Assembly: GCF_016065055.1 (NCBI RefSeq) | Contig: NZ_CP065856.1 | Span: forward strand, 2,913,836 to 2,977,835 | DNA length: 64,000 nucleotides | From: Halosimplex litoreum | Lineage (GTDB): Archaea > Halobacteriota > Halobacteria > Halobacteriales > Haloarculaceae | Direction: 5' to 3' | Part shown: positions 55,193 through 63,170 of the stretch, one piece after another | Layout of the letters: every line of letters starts with the position of its first letter | Numbering within the stretch: position 1 is the first letter of the stretch | Notes under the pieces: generated by a model | Told to the model about the DNA's origin: nothing | The model's database searches: none | The model's input: the letters and a program-made list of their open reading frames with translations, nothing else | Made by a program: the position numbers and the translations under genes

Positions 55193-56122
55193 ATGGCGAG
55201 CGAGTCGTCGGACGACGCCGGCGTGTCCGTGTCCCTGCCCGCCGACGTAGAGGCGTGGCTGGACCGCAAGGCCGCCGATCTGGGAGTCGACCGGGAGGCC
55301 GTCGTCGTCCAGTTACTCGCGTCCTACCGCGCCGCCGAGGAGTTCGGCGACGAGGAGGTGGCCGCCACCCTGAACGCCGACGTCGAGGACGAAGTGCGGG
55401 ACGTGATCGCCGAGCGACTGCCCGACATCGCCGACGCCGTCGCCGAGCGCGTCGACGGCGGGAGCGGGGACCTCGACGCCGTCGAGGAGGGGCTGTCGGC
55501 GGAGATAGACCGCGTCGAGTCGCAGTTCACCGACAAGATCGACGACGTGCGCGACCGGGTCGTGCAGGTGAAACGCGAGGCCGACGACAAGGCCGACGGC
55601 GAACACACTCACCCTGAGTTCGGCGAGCTCGCGACGCTCTCGACGGCCGTCGACGACCTGGAATCGTCGCTGTCGGCCCTGGAGTCGCGGGTCGACGAGG
55701 CCGCCGACGCGGCCGAAGACGCCGAGGCGCGGGTCGACGCCCTCGACGACCGCGTGCGCGAGATCGAGCGAGCGACCGACCGGCTCGACGATGTCGAGGA
55801 GCGTCTGCAGACGGTCGCGTGGGTCGTCAGCGACCTCCGGGAGGCCGAGCAGGCCCGCTCGACCGGCACCGACGCCATCGACCGGCTGAAAGCCACCGCG
55901 GCGGAGCTGGACGTCGACCGGGCGGTCTGCGAGCACTGCTCGCAGGCCGTCGACATCGCGTTGTTGCACGAACCCAAGTGCCCCCACTGCGACGCGACCG
56001 TCAGCGACGTGACGCTGCCGAGCGGTCTGTTCGGCAAGCCGAAGCTGACCGTCGCGCGCAAGCTCGAGGCCGGCGACGAGACCGACCGTTCGAACGTCCC
56101 CGACGCGGCCGACGGGAGTTGA
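55193..56122 (+). CDS. Ribbon-helix-helix / coiled-coil / zinc-ribbon protein
   Basis: 309 aa from ATG 55193, with CCTTAACTG at 55160-55168 as a TATA-like box. The start VSVSLPADVEAWLDRKAADLGVDREAVVVQLL resembles a ribbon-helix-helix DNA-binding domain. Residues about 95-225 are a long coiled coil (DLESSLSALESRVDEAADAA and similar heptads). The end has a zinc ribbon CEHC...CPHC (C246, C249, C263, C266). The next gene starts 4 nt after the stop, so both are probably one unit. Perhaps a chromosome- or membrane-organising regulator; unknown. Confidence 0.75.
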   Translation: MASESSDDAGVSVSLPADVEAWLDRKAADLGVDREAVVVQLLASYRAAEEFGDEEVAATLNADVEDEVRDVIAERLPDIADAVAERVDGGSGDLDAVEEGLSAEIDRVESQFTDKIDDVRDRVVQVKREADDKADGEHTHPEFGELATLSTAVDDLESSLSALESRVDEAADAAEDAEARVDALDDRVREIERATDRLDDVEERLQTVAWVVSDLREAEQARSTGTDAIDRLKATAAELDVDRAVCEHCSQAVDIALLHEPKCPHCDATVSDVTLPSGLFGKPKLTVARKLEAGDETDRSNVPDAADGS

Positions 56123-56126
56123 CATC

Positions 56127-56843
56127 GTGAGCGACGATTCCGACACCGGTGGCCCCGATACGGACGACTCCGACGAGGCGACCGGGGGCGACCGCGGCGA
56201 CCCCTTCGAGTCGTTGGACGAGTACCGCGACCGCGAGGGCGACCCGTTCGACTCGTTCGGCGCCGACTCGGCCGGACGTCGGGACGCCGTAACCGAGGAC
56301 GACGACGCAGAGCCTCCGGATCCGGACGTGGCCACGACGGCGGGGTCGACCGACGAGTCCGCGACACCGGGGTCGGCAGACGCGGTCGACCCCGACCCCT
56401 TCGAATACATGGGTGACAGCGGCGGCGAGCGAGCCGGCGGCGCCGACCGCGAAGAACGGGTCGGCGAGCGCCGAGGGGACCCGCTCGCGGACGTGGCCGT
56501 GTCCGACGAGGACCCCTTCGAGTCGTCGGCCAGCGCCTTCGAGCGGTCGGGCGTCGAGGGGATCGACGCCGACGAGGTGTGGGACCGACTCACCGCGGAG
56601 CCCGACGGAGACGGCGGTGCGGACGCCGAGGGCACCCGCGACCGCTCCGAGGACGAGGAGGCCGACGTGGTCACGGTATCGAAACACGGCTACTGCGAGG
56701 GGTGCGAGCACTTCTCGGCGCCGCCCGACGTGGCCTGCAGCCACGAGGGCACCGACATCCTGGCGTTCGTCGACGTCGACAGCGTCAGGGTGAGTAACTG
56801 CCCCGTCGTCGAGGAGCGCCGGGAACTCGAAGACGACGCCTGA
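56127..56843 (+). CDS. Acidic protein with four DPF(E/D) motifs and a Cys/His-rich end
   Basis: 238 aa, GTG start at 56127, 4 nt after the previous stop. The first 140 residues are disordered-looking and acidic with four copies of DPF followed by E or D (residues 25-28, 39-42, 90-93, 129-132). The C-terminal part has HGYCEGCEHFSAPPDVACSHEGTD and SNCPVV (C190, C193, C204, C225, plus several His), a likely metal-binding module. The repeated motifs look like docking sites for a partner, possibly the coiled-coil protein made from the same unit. Function unknown. Confidence 0.7.
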   Translation: MSDDSDTGGPDTDDSDEATGGDRGDPFESLDEYRDREGDPFDSFGADSAGRRDAVTEDDDAEPPDPDVATTAGSTDESATPGSADAVDPDPFEYMGDSGGERAGGADREERVGERRGDPLADVAVSDEDPFESSASAFERSGVEGIDADEVWDRLTAEPDGDGGADAEGTRDRSEDEEADVVTVSKHGYCEGCEHFSAPPDVACSHEGTDILAFVDVDSVRVSNCPVVEERRELEDDA

Positions 56844-56937
56844 CGGGGCGGTCTCGGGGCGACGTTCGGCGGACGAGTGAGTGGGTCCGCCGAGAGCGAG
56901 GTATACTTACGCCCGGGCCGTCAACGGGCCTGGTACC

Positions 56938-57261
56938 ATGCAGTTCTGCGACGACTGCGGTTCGATGATGCACGCCGACGGTGACGAGATGGTCTGCAAG
57001 AGCTGCGGCGCCACCGTCGGGAAGGACGACGACCTGGCCGACCAGTTCGTCAGCACCGCCGAGCAGTCGGGCGAGGAGGTCGTCGAGACCGAGGAAGGCG
57101 CCAACTTCGAGGGCAAGCCCAAAGACAAAAGCGTCACCTGTGACGACTGCGGCAACGGCGTCGCCTGGTACACGATCAAACAGACCGGCTCCGCCGACGA
57201 GCCGCCGACGCGATTCTTCAAGTGTACGGAGTGTGGCCACCGCTGGCGCGAGTACAACTGA
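56938..57261 (+). CDS. tfs: Transcription factor S (TFS)
   Basis: 107 aa from ATG 56938. Two zinc ribbons: C4, C7, C20, C23 and C68, C71, C96, C99. The C-terminal ribbon has the catalytic acidic pair D87-E88 in QTGSADEPPTRFF, the TFIIS hallmark that stimulates RNA cleavage by a backtracked RNA polymerase. Small length matches archaeal TFS. The usual Arg before SADE is Gly here. Confidence 0.93.
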   Translation: MQFCDDCGSMMHADGDEMVCKSCGATVGKDDDLADQFVSTAEQSGEEVVETEEGANFEGKPKDKSVTCDDCGNGVAWYTIKQTGSADEPPTRFFKCTECGHRWREYN

Positions 57262-57340
57262 CCCGGCCAGGGAGTCGGCGGTGACCGACGCGGCCGGCCG
57301 GCCCGTGAGCGGTTCGGGCGACCGCGCGACCGTACGAGGG

Positions 57341-57348
57341 TATATACC
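57341..57348 (+). promoter_or_regulatory. TATA box of the gene at 57373
   Basis: TATATACC lies 25-32 nt before ATG 57373. Confidence 0.6.
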
Positions 57349-57372
57349 AGACCGGTCCAAAGACGGCGTGGG

Positions 57373-57597
57373 ATGAGTTCGAACGACACCAAAGCGGCGG
57401 AGACATCGGTCGACGAGACGACGACGTGGCCGGACCTGGCGATCGGCCTCTACGAGCGACTGACCGGTAGAGGGGCGGCGATCACCTACGAGTTCGAGGA
57501 CATGGAGGTCGACGTGCCGAGCAAGGCGGGCGAAGACGCCGAACACGCCCAGTGGCGCGTCGACGGGACCCTGCGTATCACGACCGAAGAGGAGTGA
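57373..57597 (+). CDS. Conserved small haloarchaeal protein
   Basis: 74 aa. TTWPDLAIGLYERLTGRGAAITYEFEDMEVDVP, then HAQWRVDGTLRITTEEE: a short helix followed by strands. It is acidic, cytoplasmic and has no known domain that I can name with confidence. Its last four bases overlap the next gene (GTGA), so the pair is coupled in translation. Confidence 0.7.
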   Translation: MSSNDTKAAETSVDETTTWPDLAIGLYERLTGRGAAITYEFEDMEVDVPSKAGEDAEHAQWRVDGTLRITTEEE

Positions 57598-57935
57598 CCG
57601 GAACAGCCCTGACGGTCGACGCGGAGCTGGTCGTCGAGCGTGGCGAGCGGACCTACCGCGTCTGGAGCGAAGACGACAGGCTCGTCCTCGACGCGCCGTC
57701 GCTGACCGCGTTGCGGGCGCTCGGGACCCTCCGGGACGCGCTTCCCCCAGGGATCGCCCCCGACGACCGGCTGACCGAAGCGGGGCTGACGGTCGAACTA
57801 CAGGTGCGCCGGTCGCCCGTCGCGTCGCTCGGCGAGGGTGTCACGGGTGACCCGCTCGGTCGGTGGCTCGCCGGCGCGGACGCGGCCGTAGACCCCCTGG
57901 GCGTCCTGACGGCGGCCGTTCGTGCGCTCGGGTGA
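57594..57935 (+). CDS. Hypothetical protein, translationally coupled
   Basis: 113 aa from a GTG at 57594 that overlaps the previous stop as GTGA; this fits better than an upstream ATG at 57552 inside the previous gene. Strand-rich first half (ALTVDAELVVERGERTYRVW, RLVLDAPSLTALRALGTL), then LTEAGLTVELQVRRSPVASLG. No known family recognised. Confidence 0.62.
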   Translation: MTGTALTVDAELVVERGERTYRVWSEDDRLVLDAPSLTALRALGTLRDALPPGIAPDDRLTEAGLTVELQVRRSPVASLGEGVTGDPLGRWLAGADAAVDPLGVLTAAVRALG

Positions 57936-58005
57936 CGGCGGGCGACCGTGTTCGACCGGCGACCGCGCTCCGGTCGCGGTCGCTCCGACGGCGGCCGACC
58001 ACCCG

Positions 58006-58266
58006 CTACCGCGCCGTCGCGTCCGGATCGACCGTCCAGTAGGCGCCGCGGTGGCGGACCAGACCCCGGTCTTCGAGTCGAGCGAGGACGACCCCGACGC
58101 TACCGCGGGGGACGCCGGTGCCCTGGCAGATCTCGGCGGGAGTGAACGCCTCTCGGTGGCGCTCGGTGAGGTAGGCGAGCACGCGGTCGGCGTTCTCGGT
58201 GCCCGCCGCCGGCGGGCGGAGCTTCGGCTCGGGCGCCTTCTCGAACTGGTCGATACTGATGGGCAT
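58006..58266 (-). CDS. Small winged-helix protein (MarR-like, antitoxin-like)
   Basis: 86 aa from ATG 58266 (an ATG nine codons earlier is an alternative). Begins MPISIDQFEKAPE and has the winged helix AFTPAEICQGTGVPRGSVGVVLARLEDRGLVRHRGAYWTV. In haloarchaea this start and domain are often seen upstream of a PemK/MazF-type toxin gene, but no toxin gene follows here on this strand, so it may be an orphan regulator. Confidence 0.75.
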   Translation of the reverse strand: MPISIDQFEKAPEPKLRPPAAGTENADRVLAYLTERHREAFTPAEICQGTGVPRGSVGVVLARLEDRGLVRHRGAYWTVDPDATAR

Positions 58267-58386
58267 GGGGCTCTCTACGCCGGCTGCGGACATATCGCTA
58301 TCGTCCCGTCTACCGGTCGGACGCGCTCGGACTCGGCGGCTGGGCGTGCCGTCGACGTCGTCGGACCGGCCGCGGTCGTCCCCGGC

Positions 58387-58395
58387 AATTATACC
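58387..58395 (+). promoter_or_regulatory. TATA box of the SHOCT-domain gene
   Basis: AATTATACC lies 23-31 nt before ATG 58418. Confidence 0.6.
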
Positions 58396-58417
58396 GCCCG
58401 GCCCGGTACCGTCGGAC

Positions 58418-58882
58418 ATGAGCGACGAACGGAGTGACGAGACGGACGACCCCGTGGAGGCACTGGTCGGGATCGTCGCGGTCGCGACGCTTCCGCTGGC
58501 GGCGCTGGCGGCTATCTTCGTCGGCGGCGACGCGGCCGCCGTCGTCGCCATCGTCGGGTGGTTCCTCCTCGTGCCGGTGCTGGGTATCCTCTCCGAGTAC
58601 GTCGACCTGCGCGAGTACCTCGGCGAGCGGCGCGAGCGGGACCGAACGGCCGACGGGGTTCGGAGCGACGAACGGGACGGCGAGGACGACGCTCTCCAGC
58701 GGCTCCGGGAACGCTACGCTGCCGGCGAGATCGGCGACGCCGAGTTCGAGCGCCGGCTCGAACGCCTGCTGGAGACGGAAGACGTAGAGATATCGGAGGG
58801 CGTCGACCCGACCGGCTCCGTCGGGGCGGGCGTCGACCTGTCGGCCGACCGCCAGCGCGAGCGCGAGCGGGAACGGCGGTAG
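58418..58882 (+). CDS. Two-helix membrane protein with C-terminal SHOCT domain
   Basis: 154 aa from ATG 58418. Two hydrophobic segments (ALVGIVAVATLPLAALAAIF and AVVAIVGWFLLVPVLGIL) are followed by a charged loop and the SHOCT pattern ALQRLRERYAAGEIGDAEFERRLERLL. The tail is very basic (RQRERERERR). SHOCT domains are short helical modules thought to mediate oligomerisation. Function unknown; converges with the ZIP gene with 7 nt between. Confidence 0.82.
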   Translation: MSDERSDETDDPVEALVGIVAVATLPLAALAAIFVGGDAAAVVAIVGWFLLVPVLGILSEYVDLREYLGERRERDRTADGVRSDERDGEDDALQRLRERYAAGEIGDAEFERRLERLLETEDVEISEGVDPTGSVGAGVDLSADRQRERERERR

Positions 58883-58889
58883 CGAGGAA

Positions 58890-59768
58890 CTACGGCGAGA
58901 CGGCGACCCAGGCGACGACGACGACGGCGGCGCCGACGACGGTGCTGCCGACGGCGTGGAGCCGCAGTCGGTCCAGCAGCTCGTGGGACTCCTCGTGGAG
59001 CGAGCAGACCTGGTCGATCTCCGAGCCGGCGTCGCAGACGGGGAGAAAGTCCATGGCGACGTGGAGGAAGATCCCGGCGGCGAAGCCGAAGACGACGGCG
59101 TTGAGCGCCGCGATCTCGGGGACCGGGAGCGCGGCCGTCGGGACGGCGGTGATGCCGACGCCGGCGGCCGGCAGGAGGAGCGCGGAGACGGGCTTGCCGT
59201 TGCGACGCAGGCGACGCGCCGCCGCGTAGCCCGCGGGGCCCTTGTGCGAGACGATGGCGAGGCCGAGCAACAGGCCGAGCGTCGGCATCGAGCCGTAGAC
59301 GAGACCGATGATCAGCCCCGCCGAGAGCGCGTGGGCGGTGATCTGGGCGGTCGTCACGTCCATCGGGAGGTCGCGGTGGGTGAGCCGGTGGCCGACGACG
59401 TGGCCGCTGTAGCCGACGACGATCCCCGCGGCGATGCCGATGCCGCCGACCTGGGGCGCGATACCGCCGTTGCCGGCGATCCCGATGGCCTGCGGAACCA
59501 GGAACATCGCCGCGCTGGTCACCATCGCGCCGCTGGCGAGTCCGTACCCCCAGACGAGTCGCTGTGGGTCCGTCTCCGTCGCTCGCGCGCCGAGATACGA
59601 CCCGCCGGCCATCGCCGCGAACGCGACCCACCCGACGATCAGCACTTTCCACGTCTCGGCCAGTGCCGCCGCGACCGACAGCGCCAGCAGTATCGCGACG
59701 CCCGCACCGCCGACCAGCGAGAGCCGACCACCCCCGTTATTAACACCCATATATCCGTTAATACTCAT
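58890..59768 (-). CDS. ZIP family metal transporter
   Basis: 292 aa from ATG 59768; ATG 59750 (MGVNNGGG) is an alternative. About eight hydrophobic segments. Metal-site histidines of the ZIP family occur in ITAHALSAGLIIGLVYGS and AIVSHKGPAGYA and in GIFLHVAMDFLP. Moves zinc, iron or a similar divalent ion into the cytoplasm. The TATA-like CCTTATTAA at 59793-59801 is covered by one arm of an inverted repeat that spans the start. Confidence 0.88.
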   Translation of the reverse strand: MSINGYMGVNNGGGRLSLVGGAGVAILLALSVAAALAETWKVLIVGWVAFAAMAGGSYLGARATETDPQRLVWGYGLASGAMVTSAAMFLVPQAIGIAGNGGIAPQVGGIGIAAGIVVGYSGHVVGHRLTHRDLPMDVTTAQITAHALSAGLIIGLVYGSMPTLGLLLGLAIVSHKGPAGYAAARRLRRNGKPVSALLLPAAGVGITAVPTAALPVPEIAALNAVVFGFAAGIFLHVAMDFLPVCDAGSEIDQVCSLHEESHELLDRLRLHAVGSTVVGAAVVVVAWVAVSP

Positions 59769-59799
59769 CGTTTAGTAACACGGGAGTTGTTGTTAATAA
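59737..59799. promoter_or_regulatory. 9-bp inverted repeat centred on the ZIP start codon
   Basis: TTATTAACA (59737-59745) and TGTTAATAA (59791-59799) are exact reverse complements; their midpoint is 59768, the A of the start codon. One arm overlaps the TATA box. A related GTTAATA lies at 59757-59763. A metal-responsive repressor could bridge them, but this is inference. Confidence 0.5.
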
Positions 59800-59866
59800 G
59801 GCTGTCGCTCGGGGCTCAGAGAGGCCGGAGAAGCGGCGAGACCGGGTGAACCGGCGGGGTGCCGGG

Positions 59867-60553
59867 TCAGGTCTCGCGCATCGCGCGGCGGTCGAGGACG
59901 CTCCCGTCGAGGCGGTCGGGGTCGGCGTCGCGGGCGGCCCAGACCACCAGGTCGGCGGCGCGCTCGGGGTCGGTGCCGCGGCCACCGGTCAGATCCGTGG
60001 CGACCGCACCGGGGTCGACGACCGCAGCGGGCCAGTCGGTGTCGGCGGCGAACTGTCGGACGAGGCCCTCGACGGCAGCCTTCGAGGCGGCGTAGGCGCC
60101 GAATCCCTCGCGGGCCTCGCGGGCGATGCCCCCCGAGAGCGCCAGCAGACGCGCGTCGTCGGCGAGGTGGGGGCTTGCCTCACGGAAGGTAGCGAAGACG
60201 CCGCGGGCGTTGGTCCGCATCGTGTCGTCGAACGCCGCGTAGGATTCGCGGTCGATCGGCGTCTCGCCGGGGTCGCCGTGGTAGACGCCGGCGTTCGCGA
60301 CGACGACGTCGACAGCTCCGCCCTCGCGAGCGGCGGTCTCCAGCAGGCGTTCGACGTCGAACTCGTCGCGCACGTCCGCACGCTGGGTCGTGACCGACCC
60401 GCCCGATTCGTGGACGGCGGCTGCCAACTCCACCAGTGCGTCGGTGTCGCGAGCACACGTGACGACGTGCGCGCCGGCGTCGGCGACCGCTTCGACTACC
60501 GCTCTGCCGATCCCTCGCGTCCCGCCCGTGACGACGACCGTCGCTCCGTCCAT
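59867..60553 (-). CDS. Short-chain dehydrogenase/reductase (SDR)
   Basis: 228 aa. The start VVVTGGTRGIGRAVVEAVADAG has the TGxxxGIG cofactor motif; catalytic Ser and the Y-x3-K pair are in LLALSGGIAREAREGFGAYAASKAAVEGL. Classical NAD(P)-dependent oxidoreductase of unknown substrate. Divergent from the carotenoid operon, 153 nt apart, with no known role in that pathway. Confidence 0.9.
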   Translation of the reverse strand: MDGATVVVTGGTRGIGRAVVEAVADAGAHVVTCARDTDALVELAAAVHESGGSVTTQRADVRDEFDVERLLETAAREGGAVDVVVANAGVYHGDPGETPIDRESYAAFDDTMRTNARGVFATFREASPHLADDARLLALSGGIAREAREGFGAYAASKAAVEGLVRQFAADTDWPAAVVDPGAVATDLTGGRGTDPERAADLVVWAARDADPDRLDGSVLDRRAMRET

Positions 60554-60673
60554 ACCGCGTCGTTGGGCCGGGTCCGTGATGAGCGTCCCGACGGAACGGG
60601 CGACGGCGGCTGTCCGTCGAGGCGGCGGCCGCCGGCCACCACGGGATCCACCGACCGCACCGGTTTGGCACCC

Positions 60674-60683
60674 CCTTTTTCAG
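60674..60683 (+). promoter_or_regulatory. TATA-like box of the carotenoid operon
   Basis: CCTTTTTCAG lies 24-33 nt before ATG 60707. Confidence 0.45.
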
Positions 60684-60706
60684 TGCCGGGCACCGATGTG
60701 GAAGTA

Positions 60707-62260
60707 ATGGTAGGTCTATCGGGACGGGCGGACGGCGAGTCTGTGACGGTGGTCGGCGGCGGCGTCGGCGGTCTCTCGACGGCGGCGTACCTCGCCGACG
60801 CCGGGGCGGACGTGACGCTCGTGGAGAAAAACGACCAACTAGGCGGGCGGGCGAGTCGCCTCGAAGCCGACGGCTTCCGCTTCGACATGGGTCCCTCGTG
60901 GTATCTCATGCCCGACGTGTTCGAGCGCTTCTTCGCCCACTTCGGGAAGGCCCCGAGCGACTACTACGACTTGGAACGGCTCGACCCGCACTATCGGATC
61001 TTCTTCAAAAACGAAGGCATCGGTGCCGGCGACGGCGAGCAGGTCGATATCGCCGCCGACCGGTCGAAGAACCGCGAGCTGTTCGAGTCCATCGAGCCCG
61101 GCGCGGGCGAGGCCTTCGACGAGTACCTCGCGACGAGCGAACGCCACTACGAGACGGCGATGGAGAAGTTCGTCTACGAGGACCGCTCGTCGCTGCGGGA
61201 CTGGGTGGACCTGGACGTGATGCGCGCGGCGCCCATCGGGATCAAGCTCATGCGGTCGATGCAGGGCCACGTGGACAACTACTTCGAGAACCCCAAGCTC
61301 CAGCAGATCATGCAGTACACGCTCGTGTTCCTCGGGGGGTCGCCCCGCAACACGCCGGCGCTGTACAACATGATGAGCCACGTCGACTTCAACATGGGCG
61401 TGTACTACCCCGTGGCCAACGAGGCCGACGAAAACGGCGACCACCCGGGCGGCATCGGCGTCGTCGTCGACGCGTTCGTCGACCTCTGTCGGGAACTCGG
61501 CGTGGACTTCGAGACCGGCGTCGAGGTCGACGAGATCACCCGCCGCAAGCGCGGGTTCCTCGTCGCCGACGAGACGGGCGCGGAGCGCCGACCGGACCGC
61601 GTGGTCGTCAACGCCGACTACGCCCACGCCGAGCAGGAACTGCTGCCCGAGCACGAGCGGCAGTACGACGACGGCTACTGGGACGACCGTACCTACGCTC
61701 CCTCGGCGTACCTCCTCTACCTCGGGGTCGAAGGAGACGTGCCCGAACTGGCCCACCACACCCTCGTCCTCCCGGACGACTGGGACCCGCACTTCGAGAA
61801 GATCTTCGACGACCCGGCCTGGCCCGACGAGCCGGCGTACTACCTGTGCGTGCCGTCGAAGACCGACGACACCGTGGCGCCGGAGGGCCACAGTAACCTG
61901 TTCGTCCTCGTGCCCATCGCGCCCGGACTGGAGGACTCGCCCGCACGACGCGACCGGTACCGGGAGCAGATCCTCGACGACGTGGCCGACCACACCGGGA
62001 CCGACCTCCGGGACCGGATCGTCTTCGAGGAGGACTTCTGCGTCTCCGACTTCGTCGACCGCTACAACGCGACGGCGGGGACGGCCCTGGGGCTTGCGCA
62101 CACGCTCCGCCAGACCGCGCTCCTGCGACCGCCGAACCGCTCGGACGCGGTCGAGGGGCTGTACTTCACTGGCTCGTTCACGACCCCCGGGATCGGCGTC
62201 CCGATGTGTCTCATCAGTGGCCAGCACACTGCCCAGGCGCTCGTCGATGACGTGAACTAA
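60707..62260 (+). CDS. crtD: Carotenoid 3,4-desaturase CrtD (phytoene desaturase family)
   Basis: 517 aa from ATG 60707. FAD motif VTVVGGGVGGLSTAAYLADAG, then RASRLEADGFRFDMGPSWYL and the family end GLYFTGSFTTPGIGVPMCLISG. The order crtD-lyeJ-cruF, with 16 nt to the next gene, is the bacterioruberin operon described in Haloarcula japonica, so CrtD is preferred over a general phytoene desaturase CrtI. It desaturates the C-3,4 bonds of the C50 carotenoid intermediates. Confidence 0.88.
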   Translation: MVGLSGRADGESVTVVGGGVGGLSTAAYLADAGADVTLVEKNDQLGGRASRLEADGFRFDMGPSWYLMPDVFERFFAHFGKAPSDYYDLERLDPHYRIFFKNEGIGAGDGEQVDIAADRSKNRELFESIEPGAGEAFDEYLATSERHYETAMEKFVYEDRSSLRDWVDLDVMRAAPIGIKLMRSMQGHVDNYFENPKLQQIMQYTLVFLGGSPRNTPALYNMMSHVDFNMGVYYPVANEADENGDHPGGIGVVVDAFVDLCRELGVDFETGVEVDEITRRKRGFLVADETGAERRPDRVVVNADYAHAEQELLPEHERQYDDGYWDDRTYAPSAYLLYLGVEGDVPELAHHTLVLPDDWDPHFEKIFDDPAWPDEPAYYLCVPSKTDDTVAPEGHSNLFVLVPIAPGLEDSPARRDRYREQILDDVADHTGTDLRDRIVFEEDFCVSDFVDRYNATAGTALGLAHTLRQTALLRPPNRSDAVEGLYFTGSFTTPGIGVPMCLISGQHTAQALVDDVN

Positions 62261-62276
62261 AGCCGATCGACCGAGT

Positions 62277-63170
62277 ATGTCCGACGACGCGATGGCTTCG
62301 CTGACCGCACGCCTCGGCGCGCTCGCACCGCCCGACACCACCGTCGGGTATCTCCTGCGGCTCTCGCGGCCGCGGTTCTGGCTGTACCTGGCCGGGCCGG
62401 CGATGGTCGGGACCGTCTTCGCTGCGGGCACGACCGACGCGCTGTTCACGCCGCTGACCGTCGTGCTGGCCGCGTACTTCCTCGTTCCCGCGAACGTCTT
62501 TCTCTACGGCGTCAACGACGTGTTCGACGCCGACATCGACGTCGAGAACCCCAAGAAAGAGGACAAGGAGGTCCGCTACCGGGGGAGTCGCGCGGTCGTC
62601 GCCGCCGTGCTGGCGAGCGGCGTCTTCGGGATCGCGATACTGCCGGTCCTCCCCACAGAGGCCGTCTTCGCGATGCTGGCCTTTCTCGCCCTGTCGGTCC
62701 AGTACAGCGCGCCACCGTTCCGGTTCAAGACGACCCCGCTGCTCGATTCGCTGTCGAACGGGTTGTACGTCCTCCCGGGCGTGGTGGCGTACGCGACCGT
62801 CGCCGGGGCGTTCCCGCCGACGCTGGCGGTCGCCGGTGCGTGGCTGTGGACGATGGCGATGCACACGTTCTCGGCCGTCCCGGATATCGAACCGGACCGC
62901 GCCGCGGGCATCGAGACGACCGCGACCCTCCTCGGCGAGGGGCCCACCTACGCCTACTGCGCGGTCGTCTGGGCGGCAGCCGCGGCGGTGTTCTGGCTGG
63001 TCCACCCCTACTGGGGCGGCCTGCTCGCCGTCTACCCCGTGTTCACCGCCGGCGTCGCGCTGACCGACGTGTCGGTCGACCGGGCCTACTGGTGGTTCCC
63101 GTTCCTGAACACCGCCGTCGGAACGCTGTTGACGATGGGCGGGCTCTGGGTGATCCTCTATGGCGCCTGA
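62277..63170 (+). CDS. lyeJ: Lycopene elongase/1,2-hydratase (UbiA family prenyltransferase)
   Basis: 297 aa, about eight to nine membrane helices. The prenyl-diphosphate Asp motif is GVNDVFDADIDVENPKKED and the second is SAVPDIEPDRAAGIET. LyeJ adds C5 units and water to lycopene to begin bacterioruberin synthesis. Its last 11 nt overlap the start of cruF, so both are probably translated together. Confidence 0.9.
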   Translation: MSDDAMASLTARLGALAPPDTTVGYLLRLSRPRFWLYLAGPAMVGTVFAAGTTDALFTPLTVVLAAYFLVPANVFLYGVNDVFDADIDVENPKKEDKEVRYRGSRAVVAAVLASGVFGIAILPVLPTEAVFAMLAFLALSVQYSAPPFRFKTTPLLDSLSNGLYVLPGVVAYATVAGAFPPTLAVAGAWLWTMAMHTFSAVPDIEPDRAAGIETTATLLGEGPTYAYCAVVWAAAAAVFWLVHPYWGGLLAVYPVFTAGVALTDVSVDRAYWWFPFLNTAVGTLLTMGGLWVILYGA

